A stretch of DNA of 64,000 nt from an uncultured bacterium (GCA_938074205.1 CALJES010000008.1:62001-126000), one strand, 5' to 3'; counted from the first letter of the stretch, positions 1-8,668 are shown. The notes: generated by a model not told the origin, from the sequence alone. Translations and numbers: made by a program.

Positions 1-1049
1 CCGGAATACGCAATTGCTTTTAGATAAGTCGTCATGCGCTGGCCAGGCTCTAAAGTCTTCTGAGTGCCCTCTTGTATTACACGCGTCAGCCCAAATTGGG
101 GATAGCTCGACCACGGTTCGAGGGCGCAGTTATAGGTGCGTCCATACCAGGGCCAACCGGTTCCTCCGCCGAACACTTGCCAGAACCACACGTAGGGGAA
201 AGTTGCCAGGTCCCACTCTAGGGCGAATCCCACTTTTCTGACTGTGTCGGTCAGTGCGTACCATCCTTCTTCTACGTCCAGAAAACACAGCTCATCACTT
301 CCCTTGCACTGCGGTGGGGGTATTCGGCTTCCGTCAACAACCTCACCCCATCTGGTAACCATTTTCGGCCAGTCGAAGACCTGCCCCCGTTCGAACCTCC
401 GGTTTTCGTCTTCCGGGAAGGAGTGCACTGCTATTCGCCGGGCGCGTATGTCGACGATACAGTTCTCATTGAGAAATGGGGCGCCGAAGGTTGGGTGATG
501 ACCCCACATAAAATCGATGAGTTCCTCCGAACAGTTAGTAATTGTCTCATCAATATGAAGAATGGGCTCACCTTCGCTTAGGGTCAGACGTTTCTCAATG
601 ACCAAGGGACTCTTCAACAACCGGCAAGTGAGCTTCACTATAACTTCTTCCGGTTCGTCGCGTTCAATGGTGCACTTCCAGGGCAAATTCCACACTTCCC
701 CGTGGTGTCCATATAGGGCATTCTTATAATTGCAGCCCTCACCACCCGAGGGAGCAATTTCTTGCCAGCCTCCCTCGTAGAAGTCCATGAAATTGCCCTC
801 TGGCGAGGACATCGTGGGAACGTACAGCGCCCTCTCGCACAGACCTTGTGGGGTGCGCCACATGAAATCTATGTCGTAAGGCTTGTAGAGAAACGACCAT
901 ATGTCGGATCCTTTTTCGGGCAGAATCTCTATCCTCAGCAATTCGTTTTCCAGGACCAGTAGCGTCCAACCCTTGTATGTGTAGCGGTCCGATATTCGGC
1001 AGCCGAAATTGCGTTCGTAGGTGTATCTTTCAAGACCGCGATATGGCAT
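1..1049 (-). CDS. DUF4432/aldose-1-epimerase-like protein, 3' end cut by window edge
   Basis: The reading frame runs leftward from an ATG at 1049 and is still open at base 1, giving at least 349 residues. A strong ribosome site (GGGAGGAAG) lies about 7 nt before the ATG. The protein opens with MPYRGLERYTYERNFGCRIS and reads as a beta-sandwich galactose-mutarotase fold. It contains an IEILPEKGSDIWSF stretch, where sugar-binding mutarotase-like proteins usually begin their second strand, and a GHHPTFGAPF histidine motif near residue 175. Members of this fold interconvert anomers or bind sugars, and the exact substrate cannot be read here. No signal peptide is visible, so it is probably cytoplasmic. 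The divergent neighbour is a secreted DUF1080 protein, which fits a sugar-utilisation setting. The assignment to DUF4432 rather than another mutarotase-like family is by eye. Confidence 0.8.
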   Translation of the reverse strand, partial: MPYRGLERYTYERNFGCRISDRYTYKGWTLLVLENELLRIEILPEKGSDIWSFLYKPYDIDFMWRTPQGLCERALYVPTMSSPEGNFMDFYEGGWQEIAPSGGEGCNYKNALYGHHGEVWNLPWKCTIERDEPEEVIVKLTCRLLKSPLVIEKRLTLSEGEPILHIDETITNCSEELIDFMWGHHPTFGAPFLNENCIVDIRARRIAVHSFPEDENRRFERGQVFDWPKMVTRWGEVVDGSRIPPPQCKGSDELCFLDVEEGWYALTDTVRKVGFALEWDLATFPYVWFWQVFGGGTGWPWYGRTYNCALEPWSSYPQFGLTRVIQEGTQKTLEPGQRMTTYLKAIAYS

Positions 1050-1292
1050 ATTAGTCTTCCTCCCAGGTGCAGCGTCGGTTTTGGCGGCGAGAAAGAACTA
1101 AAATCAGCTTTCGCCGAACGGAGAATAAACACCTGCAAGAGCAATGGACGATGGGCATGCGCGGAACTCGCCGCAGGATCTCTGTGAATGGCTCTGCTGA
1201 GTCACTTTCTTTCCTGCAGGAACAAAGGGGATAGACGAATAATGCACGATATGATCAAAACCATATTTGAGGTGAAAGGAGGCGCGAGTGCA

Positions 1293-1997
1293 GTGTTAAA
1301 ACGTTTATCGATTCTAACTGCCATATCTGTCTTAATCGTGTGGTGTCCCTCGACTGGTGCACAGGCTGCGGAGCTGTTCAAGAGGGACGAGGCGATACCC
1401 GCCGACGCAATAGTGCTTTTTGATGGCAAGGACTTGTCTGAGTGGCAATCTTGTGATGGAAGTCCCGCCAATTGGAAAGTTGAGAACGGCTATATGATAG
1501 CAGGCGGTGGTGATATCTGCAGTAAGCAGGTTTTCAAGGACTGTCAGCTTCACGTAGAGTTTTGGATTCCTCTAATGCCCGATGCGCGTGGCCAGGGCAG
1601 GGGCAACAGCGGGGTATTTCTACAAGGTTGGAACTATGAGGTTCAAATACTCGACTCTTACGGTCTGACACCCGGGGCAAGTGACTGCGGTGCCATATAT
1701 AGCATCGCGCCGCCGATGGTCAACGCGTGCAGACCGCCGGAGCATTGGCAGACGTACGATATCTTCTTCCACGCGGCCAGGTTCGACGAAAGCGGAAAGA
1801 AGATTGCCAACGCGCGGATGTCAGTGCTACAAAACGGTGTTTGGATTCACGAGAACGTTGAAATTCCTCGCCCAACACCTGGAGCTTCAATGAGCGATCC
1901 GAAGGAGCCTGGACCCATTCGACTACAAGACCACGGCTGTCCCGTGCGATTCCGAAACATATGGGTCCGACCTTTGGTGCAACCTGAAAAGAACTAG
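1293..1997 (+). CDS. Secreted DUF1080 (3-keto-disaccharide hydrolase-type) protein
   Basis: A 234-residue protein with a single DUF1080 domain, a concanavalin-like jelly roll known from 3-keto-glycoside hydrolases and related sugar-binding proteins. Typical signatures are visible: IVLFDGKDLSEWQ near residue 47, NSGVFLQGWNYEVQILDSYG in the middle, and IRLQDHGCPVRFRNIWVRPL at the end. I chose the GTG at 1293 because GGAGG stands 10 nt before it and it yields a clean signal peptide (MLKRLSILTAISVLIVWCPS, cleaved near AQA-AE). A longer frame open to 1188 would bury that signal. The protein should act outside the cytoplasm. DUF1080 proteins often occur in polysaccharide-degrading bacteria, which matches the sulfatase and glycosidase genes at the other end of the window. 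Confidence 0.9.
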   Translation: MLKRLSILTAISVLIVWCPSTGAQAAELFKRDEAIPADAIVLFDGKDLSEWQSCDGSPANWKVENGYMIAGGGDICSKQVFKDCQLHVEFWIPLMPDARGQGRGNSGVFLQGWNYEVQILDSYGLTPGASDCGAIYSIAPPMVNACRPPEHWQTYDIFFHAARFDESGKKIANARMSVLQNGVWIHENVEIPRPTPGASMSDPKEPGPIRLQDHGCPVRFRNIWVRPLVQPEKN

Positions 1998-2228
1998 ATT
2001 GCGCCGTGCAGCGGCACATAGAGTTGAGACCGGCTACGTAGCAATACAAGATCTTTTTAAACGTTCCAGTTTGGCCGAGGCGCTGATAACAGTGCGGCGG
2101 GTGATAAGCTTGGGGTATTCCTTGCCGTGCTGCATTGCGCTCTTGCATATGCTGGCTTACGCTCGGGTATCCCACTGTGAGAACCGCTCTTCCTGGAAAA
2201 TGCGGTGCGCGCAATATGTATGGTCAGC

Positions 2229-2257
2229 ATGACATTTGCCTTGAGGCGTGCTAGACT
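2229..2257 (+). promoter_or_regulatory. Candidate sigma-70 promoter of the permease gene
   Basis: ATGACA at 2229-2234 and TAGACT at 2252-2257 are separated by 17 bases. They match the -35 and -10 consensus at five and four of six positions. Transcription would begin near 2264, just before the hairpin at 2269. Confidence 0.4.
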
Positions 2258-2268
2258 AGATTGGCAGT

Positions 2269-2292
2269 CACCAGGATGGATGTATCCTGGTG
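2269..2292 (+). promoter_or_regulatory. Perfect 9-bp hairpin overlapping the permease start region
   Basis: CACCAGGAT (2269-2277) and ATCCTGGTG (2284-2292) are perfect inverted repeats around a 6-nt loop. The right arm contains the GTG at 2290 that would be the first start codon of the permease. The structure would lie within the first 30 nt of the predicted transcript. It may stabilise the RNA, hide a start codon or bind a protein. Confidence 0.45.
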
Positions 2293-4227
2293 ATTCCTTG
2301 TTTGGGGGCAGTAGAATTGCTTACTTTGATTAGACGGGTGTTGTTTGGGCGTCCGCTTGAGACAGCTCGGCAGAAGCACGAACGTCTTCCCAAGTTTCTT
2401 GCATTGCCAGTTTTCGCATCTGATGCCGTTTCCTCGAACGCATACGCCACTGAGGAAATCCTACTGGCATTCGCTTTGGTCGGCGCAGGAGCTATTGCGT
2501 GGAAGATGGTTGTGCCCATAACGCTTGCAATAGTGGCGTTGCTAGGCATCGTAGTTGTGTCTTACCGGTTGACAATATTCGCCTACCCTCAGGGCGGCGG
2601 CGCCTACATTGTAACCAAGGAAAATCTCGGTACCACTGTGGGGCTTGTTGCTGCGGCAGCGCTTCTAACCGACTACGTAATGACGGTGGCCGTAAGCACG
2701 GCGTCAGGAATTGCCGCTATAATATCTGCCTTTCCCAGCTTGGCTCCTAACAGGATCGGGCTTTGCGTAGCCGCTATCGGTTTAGTAGCCCTTGTAAATC
2801 TGCGCGGACTGCGTGAATCGGGCACCCTTTTTGCCATTCCCACGTATGGGTTCATATTTGGTGTGGGTGCAATGATTCTGGTGGGCATCTATAGGCTTGT
2901 GACCGGTGCTGAAATTCATCCTATCCACGAAACGTTTCCGAAGGGTTCTACACCGCTTATTGGCCTGGCGTTCTGGTTTGTGGTGTTGCGGGCGTTTGCT
3001 GGTGGGTGTGCGGCTATGACAGGTACGGAAGCAGTAGCCGACGGCATTCCGGCATTTAAACCGCCGGAGTCCAAGAACGCTGCGACGACTCTGGTCATAA
3101 TGGCGTGCATATTGGCGTTTCTTTTTATCGGTATATCCGTTCTTGCCCAGGCGTATCAGGCAGTTCCGTCAGAGCTACCTGGGGTCGGGGAATCGCACGG
3201 TCCGATAGAGACGGTCGTTTCGCAGATAGCTCGAGGTGTGTTCGGCCGAAGCTGGTTTTACTATTTCATCCAAATAATGACTGCCGCAATCCTTATTCTT
3301 GCGGCGAACACTGCGTTTCAGGATTTTCCAAGGCTAAGCTCCATACTTGCTCGTGACCGCTTTGCTCCCAGACAGTTGGCAAACGTTGGCGACCGTCTAG
3401 TGTATAGTAACGGGATAGTTGCACTGGCTGCAGTGGCCGCATTCTTAATCTGGATATTTCGCGGCAATACGCACGCTCTAATACCCCTATACGCAGTTGG
3501 GGTGTTTGTGTCTTTCACGCTTTCCCAGTTCAGTATGAGTCTGAGGCAGCGGAGGCTGAAGCAGCCCGGGTGGAAGCTGTATTCCGGAATAAGCTTGTTC
3601 GGATCCATAGCTACAGGTATAGTAGCACTAGTGGTCGCCGTGATGAAATTCACCGCTGGTCCAAAAGTACACGTGCTGGGTTTGGCGGTGCCCACGGGTT
3701 CATACATAGTAGTTCTTCTGATACCGACGATAGTTCTGATTCTTCAAAAGATCCATCAGCACTACATAGAGCTTGGAAATCAGCTTCGACTCACTGAAGT
3801 GGATCTTCAGCAACCTACGGAAGTGCGATCAACGGCCATAGTCCTGGCGCCTGGTATTCACAAAGGTATTGTGCAAGCACTCCGATACGCCAAAACGCTC
3901 TCACACGACTGCAGAGGACTTTATATTGAGATAGATCCCAGCGAAACGGCACTTGTCCGGGAGCGGTGGGAGAAATACGGGCTGGGGGTGCCACTTGTGA
4001 TACTCGAGTCGCCCTATCGAACCGTGGTTGAGCCGGTAATCAAGTATTTGGAAGAAGTGAAAAAGGAAAGGCCTGACCACGTCGTAACCGTAGTTCTTCC
4101 TGAGTTTGTGCCCGCCAAGTTCTGGCATAAGCTGCTACACAATCAGACTGGCATCGTTCTCAAGGTTACCCTTATGCTTAGGCGCGACATAGTGGTTACA
4201 AACGTAAGATACTATTTGGAAAAGTAG
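2290..4227 (+). CDS. APC-superfamily amino acid permease with C-terminal cytosolic domain
   Basis: About 645 residues. The first two thirds form an APC-family transporter with about 12 hydrophobic segments. It contains the family-typical stretch LPKFLALPVFASDAVSSNAY near residue 35 and the unwound-helix motif PQGGGAYIV near residue 100. It probably takes up amino acids or related cations by H+ or Na+ coupling. The last 130 residues (about 515-645) are hydrophilic and resemble a universal-stress-protein-like alpha/beta domain, starting STAIVLAPGIHKGIVQALRY. The start is unsure. GTG 2290 lies inside a hairpin, and a TTG at 2317 behind a G-rich stretch is an alternative that still leaves the LIRRVLFGRPLETARQKHERL leader usual for the family. 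The next gene begins 6 nt after the stop, so the two are co-transcribed. Confidence 0.88.
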   Translation: MIPCLGAVELLTLIRRVLFGRPLETARQKHERLPKFLALPVFASDAVSSNAYATEEILLAFALVGAGAIAWKMVVPITLAIVALLGIVVVSYRLTIFAYPQGGGAYIVTKENLGTTVGLVAAAALLTDYVMTVAVSTASGIAAIISAFPSLAPNRIGLCVAAIGLVALVNLRGLRESGTLFAIPTYGFIFGVGAMILVGIYRLVTGAEIHPIHETFPKGSTPLIGLAFWFVVLRAFAGGCAAMTGTEAVADGIPAFKPPESKNAATTLVIMACILAFLFIGISVLAQAYQAVPSELPGVGESHGPIETVVSQIARGVFGRSWFYYFIQIMTAAILILAANTAFQDFPRLSSILARDRFAPRQLANVGDRLVYSNGIVALAAVAAFLIWIFRGNTHALIPLYAVGVFVSFTLSQFSMSLRQRRLKQPGWKLYSGISLFGSIATGIVALVVAVMKFTAGPKVHVLGLAVPTGSYIVVLLIPTIVLILQKIHQHYIELGNQLRLTEVDLQQPTEVRSTAIVLAPGIHKGIVQALRYAKTLSHDCRGLYIEIDPSETALVRERWEKYGLGVPLVILESPYRTVVEPVIKYLEEVKKERPDHVVTVVLPEFVPAKFWHKLLHNQTGIVLKVTLMLRRDIVVTNVRYYLEK

Positions 4228-4233
4228 TTATCC

Positions 4234-5442
4234 ATGATCATAGAAGCTCGCGGTGATACCATAACCCTAAGGGGTGAAATAGAGCACAACATATGGCCGG
4301 CAATCCAAGCGGCGGCCGCGTTGTTACTTGAGAATAACCCCAACGGGATAATAATCGACTGCTCAGGAGTTACTCGGATTACACCGAATGGAGCCGAAAC
4401 CTTCGCCGACGCCATCAGGTATATCACGTCGCACGACGCAAAGATCATAGTGGCAGAGCTGTCTCCTGAGCTGCTGGAGATCGGCAAGGCCGTTCCGGCT
4501 GTACGAGCGCAACTTCCTATTGCCGCAACCGTAGAGGAGGCCAGAACGGCGCTAAGACTAGCCGAGAAGACCCCCCAACGCGGAAAAGCGCGAATTGCAG
4601 GTGTGGTGCCCATTGTGGGTAATTGGCGCAGGGCGGTATTCTTCGCAGACAAGCTGGCAATAGGTGAGAATTGCGAAATACATGTGGTGGATCTAATTAA
4701 AGTGCCGCGGACCTTGCCTCTCGACACGCCTATGCCAGAACGGGAAGCCGAGGCTCAATCTACACTTGAGGAGGCTCGCACTCTGGTTCGTGAGACAGGG
4801 TTATCTAGCTTTGTTCACGTCGAACACGTAAGGTCGGAGGCAGGTGGACTTTGGGAGTTTGCGAAACAGCTCGGTGCAGACTTCGTTGTAGCAAGCCTGG
4901 ATAGGCCTGCTACGAACCTGCCGCAAATGGAACTTAGTGAGGGAATGTGGCTCGCTGAATCCTCCGATTTCGAGGTGTCGCTAGTGCGAGGTTCACCTGA
5001 GGACGCAAAGCAGATTATCGGGCGTGCAGTGGTGCCGGCAGTCGGCGCCTGGCAGCACGCGCTGGAACATGCTTGCAAATTGGTTGCGGGAATGCGGGCC
5101 ACCGTGGAATTAATATACCTGATCGCGATACCTCGCACGCAACCGATAGATGCCCCAGTGCCAGATGCTGAAGCCGCAGCGGCCGACTGCTCAAAAGAAG
5201 CCCAGCGCATAGGAAAAAGGTACTCCGTCAACGTGGAAACTCGGATAGAACGAGTCAGAGATCCAGTTCACGGGTTCTTGCAGATTTTCGGCCACCGCCG
5301 ATTTGATCTAGCAGTTGTTGGGGTGACTAAGAGTATTTCGGGTGATTATCACATTGCACATACCATAGCTACCGAACTTCTGCAGGACGTTCCGTGTGAA
5401 ACAATATTCCTGAGAGTTCGTGCTTCTGAGACCGCTGCCTAA
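4234..5442 (+). CDS. STAS domain fused to two universal-stress-protein domains
   Basis: 402 residues in three parts. Residues 1-110 read as a STAS/anti-sigma-antagonist domain: strand-rich start MIIEARGDTITLRGEI, then IIIDCSGVTRITPNGAETF, where the family's regulatory Ser/Thr loop usually sits. Residues about 120-260 and 265-395 are two USP-like domains. Both begin alike (IAGVVPIVGNWRRAVFFADK and GRAVVPAVGAWQHALEHACK) and each has a VPRT or IPRT loop. The classical USP ATP motif (GxxGxxxS) is not obvious in either. STAS domains often sit on the cytosolic side of transporters and control them. The gene follows the permease by 6 nt, so a regulatory role for that transporter is the natural inference. 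The protein is soluble, with no signal or membrane segment. Confidence 0.8.
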   Translation: MIIEARGDTITLRGEIEHNIWPAIQAAAALLLENNPNGIIIDCSGVTRITPNGAETFADAIRYITSHDAKIIVAELSPELLEIGKAVPAVRAQLPIAATVEEARTALRLAEKTPQRGKARIAGVVPIVGNWRRAVFFADKLAIGENCEIHVVDLIKVPRTLPLDTPMPEREAEAQSTLEEARTLVRETGLSSFVHVEHVRSEAGGLWEFAKQLGADFVVASLDRPATNLPQMELSEGMWLAESSDFEVSLVRGSPEDAKQIIGRAVVPAVGAWQHALEHACKLVAGMRATVELIYLIAIPRTQPIDAPVPDAEAAAADCSKEAQRIGKRYSVNVETRIERVRDPVHGFLQIFGHRRFDLAVVGVTKSISGDYHIAHTIATELLQDVPCETIFLRVRASETAA

Positions 5443-5461
5443 ACTTAGAAAGGTGCCACAC

Positions 5462-6241
5462 ATGAAAGACCTGGTCGGCCAAGAGTTTGCTGCCCTTGTT
5501 GAGACAGTTAGAAAACTCAGATCTCCCGAGGGCTGTCCCTGGGACCGCCAGCAGACACACGAGTCCCTGAAACGCTATGTCATCGAAGAGACTTACGAGT
5601 TCGTTGAGGCTGTCGATTCCGGAGATGACGATCGAGTGAAGGACGAACTCGGTGACCTGCTTTTGCAGGTAGTTCTTCATGCGCAAATTGCGAGCGAAGA
5701 AAAACGCTTCAATATTGCAGAGGTATGTCGCGCTATTCGCGAGAAGCTCCAGCGAAGGCATCCGCACGTTTTCGGAGATGTCGAGATTTCCAGTGTGGAG
5801 GAGGTGTTGAGCAATTGGGAAAAGATTAAGCGCTGCGAGCCAGGTTACGACGACCGCGAATCCGTGTTGGACGGTATCCCGAGCAGCTTGCCTGCTCTGA
5901 TGCGTGCTATGAAGCTCAGCAAGCGAGCGGCGCGAACCGGGTTTGAATGGCCAAACATCAAGGCGGTGGTCGATAAGTTAAAGGAGGAAACTACTGAACT
6001 CGAGGCAGCTCTGGCTCGCGGCGACCGCAAGGAAATAGAAAGTGAAATAGGCGATCTGCTCTTTACGATAGTAAACATAGCCCGCTGGGTTGACGTGGAC
6101 CCTGAGGAAGCTCTGCGTCGCATGTTGAAGCGGTTCGGAGAACGCTTCCGCCGAATCGAAGAACGTGCAAGGCAGACCGGCCGTGCAATCACGGATATGA
6201 CCCTTGATGAAATGGACGAGGTATGGAACGAAGCGAAATAG
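5462..6241 (+). CDS. mazG: MazG nucleoside triphosphate pyrophosphohydrolase
   Basis: 259 residues, close to the 263 of E. coli MazG. It hydrolyses NTPs and dNTPs to monophosphate and pyrophosphate, cleaning the pool or acting in stress responses. Both MazG repeats are present. The first has LRSPEGCPWDRQQTHESL and the metal-binding EETYEFVEAV...DELGDLL pattern near residues 40-70. The second, near residues 170-205, has KEETTELEAAL...EIGDLLFTIVN. Both repeats keep the ExxE and DxxG-type acidic residues, so both halves may bind magnesium. The ATG at 5462 was chosen because it follows GAAAGG and gives the canonical short N-terminus. The frame extends upstream into the preceding gene, which stops at 5442. 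Confidence 0.95.
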   Translation: MKDLVGQEFAALVETVRKLRSPEGCPWDRQQTHESLKRYVIEETYEFVEAVDSGDDDRVKDELGDLLLQVVLHAQIASEEKRFNIAEVCRAIREKLQRRHPHVFGDVEISSVEEVLSNWEKIKRCEPGYDDRESVLDGIPSSLPALMRAMKLSKRAARTGFEWPNIKAVVDKLKEETTELEAALARGDRKEIESEIGDLLFTIVNIARWVDVDPEEALRRMLKRFGERFRRIEERARQTGRAITDMTLDEMDEVWNEAK

Positions 6242-6315
6242 CCTAGCGGCTGTGCCTTCCAGGTTTAAGGTTGAAATCAAGTTGTCTCATTCTATTGGCT
6301 CGAGTGTGCGGTTCC

Positions 6316-6630
6316 CTAGAAAGGCTCCCCCAGTGTCTTGAGGGAAAGATCAGGATGTTCTCTGAACAGAAGTTGCCAGTAGTGGGTGAAGTCTGTCCAG
6401 GTCGTCGCATTTTCCAACTCACCTTTGCTGCTTATAAGCCTCGTTTTTTGGCCCTTCTTGAAATTCTTGGAGGAATCGAAGAGCATATGCTCGAGCAAAT
6501 GCGACACCCCGTGATATCAGCATGTTCCTTGCGCAAGCCGACACGAAACCACACCTGCACCGTAAAGACCGGCGCCGTGTGATTCTCTTCCGTCAAGACA
6601 GTCAAGCCGTTGGGAACCTAGTTTCGATGA
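6316..6630 (-). pseudogene. Relic of an M16-family zinc metallopeptidase N-terminus
   Basis: Read leftward, about 100 codons match the start of an M16 (insulinase/PqqL-type) peptidase. One frame gives VPNGLTVLTEENHTAPVFTV, then QVWFRVGLRKEHADITG. The homology continues one frame over as VSHLLEHMLFDSSK, carrying the HxxEH zinc motif, then GELENATTWTDFTHY, and ends at TAG 6316. A missing base in the G run of ATCACGGGGTGT joins the frames. A second shift lies upstream near 6620 (IETR then VPNG). Intact M16 proteins are above 400 residues, so about three quarters are gone. No other part of the gene is recognisable nearby. The fragment cannot make an enzyme. Confidence 0.75.
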
Positions 6631-6744
6631 CCCCGCTTACGTGTGGAAAGCGGACTATGCACCAACTACTGCTAGTGCGAAAATAGCCGCCGATTTTTGA
6701 CGAGTTATAAGTCTGTAGAGGGACAGCATGGTTGCCCCCGAGTC

Positions 6745-6778
6745 AAAAAGCCCTGTTGGCTAGCCAACAGTGCTTTTT
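6745..6778 (-). terminator. Intrinsic terminator after the foldase gene
   Basis: CTGTTGGC (6753-6760) and GCCAACAG (6763-6770) pair perfectly. The stem continues past one mismatch into C/G pairs, with AAAAA on one side and TTTTT on the other. It lies 34 nt downstream of the leftward foldase stop and would work in both directions. Confidence 0.85.
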
Positions 6779-6811
6779 GGTCACGCTCGGCTTTTGCGGA
6801 GTAGGTAGATA

Positions 6812-7819
6812 TTACCTTCTGGGCGCAGTGGTACCTGGAGTTCCGGTCGCACCAGGCTTTGCAAGCTCTATTGCCTTGGTAGCTTCCTTCTTGATCATAT
6901 CAGGTATGTCTTTATATGTGGAAGATGTGACCTGAATGTCCGCTTTCTTTGTGAAATTGCGTATTGCAGTGCGGAAGTCGTTCTTCTTGGTGCCCTCTTG
7001 CAGAGCAAGTTGCTCTCTGATTACATCTTTCACATCTTCATACGGTGTAATTTTCTTCGGTCTGCGCTGGTCGGCTTTGATGATAACCCACTTGCCCTCT
7101 ATCAAAGTGGGTTTACTGAACTCGCCCGGTTTGAGTCCAAAAGCGAGGTCCTTGACGATCTGCGGTACATTCGAGGTGCGAGCGACCCATCCTACGACAC
7201 CTTGGGTCTGCTTTGTAAGCTCGTCTTCGCTGTATTGAAGAGCCACGGTGCCGAACTCCGTACCGGCTTTGAGCAACTTGTAAGCTTTCTCAGCCTTGTC
7301 CTTGTTCGAGCAAATGATAGCACTTATTCTTACTTGCTCCGGCCTGACCCACGGTGAGTTGGGTTGCTTCAAGCCGTCTTCATATACCTTGCGCACTTTG
7401 GATTCAGGTATATTCACGCCCTTTGAGACAATGTTTACGAAAGCCTGCTCGACAGCGATTTGGTGCTTCAGATTTTCCAGAGTCATTCCCCGTGCAGCAA
7501 GTACCTTGCGCAAGTCGCCCCCACTCTGCTTCTTTATAAACGTTATCTTTTTGTTGATTTGTTCTTCTGTAGGTTCGACCTTTTGTTCCCTAGCGAGCTG
7601 CTCCACCAGTTTCTCTGCTATGAGTTGCTGAACTATGAAGCGACCGGCCATTTGCGGCCCCTGTGGTGTCTGAACGGGCACGCGCTCGAGTCGGGAATAG
7701 AACTCGTCTTTAGTAATCTTTTCCCCATTCACGCGTATGAGTGCCTTCTTGCCGCAACCTGCCAGTGTAGTTACGACGACGGCAAGAATAAGTATTACGA
7801 CAACACGCATTCTTCTCAT
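6812..7819 (-). CDS. PrsA/SurA-type foldase lipoprotein with peptidyl-prolyl isomerase domain
   Basis: 335 residues. The N-terminus is a lipoprotein signal with lipobox LAGC ending at Cys22, so the protein should be anchored to the outer face of a membrane. Residues about 28-160 form a SurA-N/PrsA-like helical chaperone region, beginning ALIRVNGEKITKDEFYSRLE. Residues about 160-265 form a parvulin-type isomerase domain with VRISAIICSNKDKAEKAYKL, FGTVALQYSEDELTKQTQG and a LKPGEFSKP segment. The tail is rich in Thr, Pro and Gly. It would help exported proteins fold. GAGAGGAG stands before the ATG, and the gene ends at a strong terminator. It fits the large number of secreted proteins in this window. 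Confidence 0.92.
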   Translation of the reverse strand: MRRMRVVVILILAVVVTTLAGCGKKALIRVNGEKITKDEFYSRLERVPVQTPQGPQMAGRFIVQQLIAEKLVEQLAREQKVEPTEEQINKKITFIKKQSGGDLRKVLAARGMTLENLKHQIAVEQAFVNIVSKGVNIPESKVRKVYEDGLKQPNSPWVRPEQVRISAIICSNKDKAEKAYKLLKAGTEFGTVALQYSEDELTKQTQGVVGWVARTSNVPQIVKDLAFGLKPGEFSKPTLIEGKWVIIKADQRRPKKITPYEDVKDVIREQLALQEGTKKNDFRTAIRNFTKKADIQVTSSTYKDIPDMIKKEATKAIELAKPGATGTPGTTAPRR

Positions 7820-7897
7820 TTCTCTATGCTCCTCTCGAAATCATAAAATCTTCGCTAATAGCTCAGCTGGCCCAGCAACCACGCGGCGCCTACTTAG

Positions 7898-8668
7898 CTA
7901 ATGAAATAGCGCCAGATCGCGTTGTAGATATCCTCGGAGTCTCAGCACTGCCTGCGTATGCAATTGATACACTCGCGACTCCGAAACTTCCAGTATCCTT
8001 CCTATCTCCTTGAAAGTCAGGCCTTCATAATAGTAAAGCGCGATAACGAGTTTCTCGCGGTCGGGCAGTCTGTCGATACTTTCCGTCAGAAACTTCTTGA
8101 TCGCGAAGGATTCTACTGCGCCGGAGGTGTCTGCACTGCCATCGTGGACAACGTCCGACAAATGAATCTTCTCGTCCCCCTCGCCAGAAAGAAGGATGTC
8201 GTCCAGACTTAGAATCGACGCACGTCCCGTGTCTGCCAACAGGAGATGGAATGCGTCTATTTCCATCCCCATAGCTTCGGCCACTTCTTCTTCAGTCGCA
8301 GGCCTTCCCAGTTTACTCTCCAAGTCGAGATACGTTTTTTCAAGTGCCTTAACGCGCTCTCTTACCGACCGAGGCACCCAGTCCTCTTCGCGAAGCATCT
8401 CCAGGATAGCCCCACGAATGAGGGCGATTGCGTAGGTCTCAAACTTGACCTGGCGACCTGCGTCAAACTGGTCAATAGCTTTTATCAGACCTATGATACC
8501 GGCGGATATCAGGTCATCCCTTTCAACGTTCGGCGGCAGACTGGTGACCACCCGTCCTGCGGTAATCTTGACAAGATACGCATAGTGCTGAATGAGCTGA
8601 TCTCTAGCTTTGGAGTCTCCCAGCGCTTTGAACCTGTGCCAAAGCACCTGGAGATCGGGCACGCTCAT
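7898..8668 (-). CDS. FliA/WhiG-family RNA polymerase sigma factor (sigma-70 group 3)
   Basis: 256 residues with regions 2, 3 and 4. Region 2 has NVERDDLISAGIIGLIKAID then VKFETYAIALIRGAILEMLR. Region 3 has VPRSVRERVKALEK. Region 4 ends KEIGRILEVSESRVYQLHTQ, a helix-turn-helix for the -35 element. Length and motifs match the FliA/WhiG/SigD branch rather than RpoD. No flagellar or sporulation genes are seen nearby, so its regulon is unknown here. I chose the ATG at 8668 (MSVPDLQVLWHRF). The frame is open 29 codons further upstream but that part looks non-coding. The gene lies between the foldase and the GT5-like gene, all leftward but with sizeable gaps. Confidence 0.9.
   Translation of the reverse strand: MSVPDLQVLWHRFKALGDSKARDQLIQHYAYLVKITAGRVVTSLPPNVERDDLISAGIIGLIKAIDQFDAGRQVKFETYAIALIRGAILEMLREEDWVPRSVRERVKALEKTYLDLESKLGRPATEEEVAEAMGMEIDAFHLLLADTGRASILSLDDILLSGEGDEKIHLSDVVHDGSADTSGAVESFAIKKFLTESIDRLPDREKLVIALYYYEGLTFKEIGRILEVSESRVYQLHTQAVLRLRGYLQRDLALFH

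Noticed and set aside
190-215. Apparent frameshift in the leftward mutarotase-like gene near 200
   Set aside because: Re-reading the C run as four bases restores one continuous frame through FPYVWFWQVFGG. There is no frameshift.
14-969. Short frames on the + strand in the first kilobase (for example 14-241, 244-498, 762-962)
   Set aside because: They run antisense through a long leftward gene with clear mutarotase-like sequence and a strong ribosome site. They have no recognisable product.
1720-2214. 164-residue leftward frame over the end of the DUF1080 gene
   Set aside because: It is antisense to a clear gene and has no recognisable domain or ribosome site.
1999-2232. 77-residue frame between the DUF1080 gene and the permease
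   Set aside because: It has no ribosome site, no family pattern and an odd composition, and it runs into the permease promoter.
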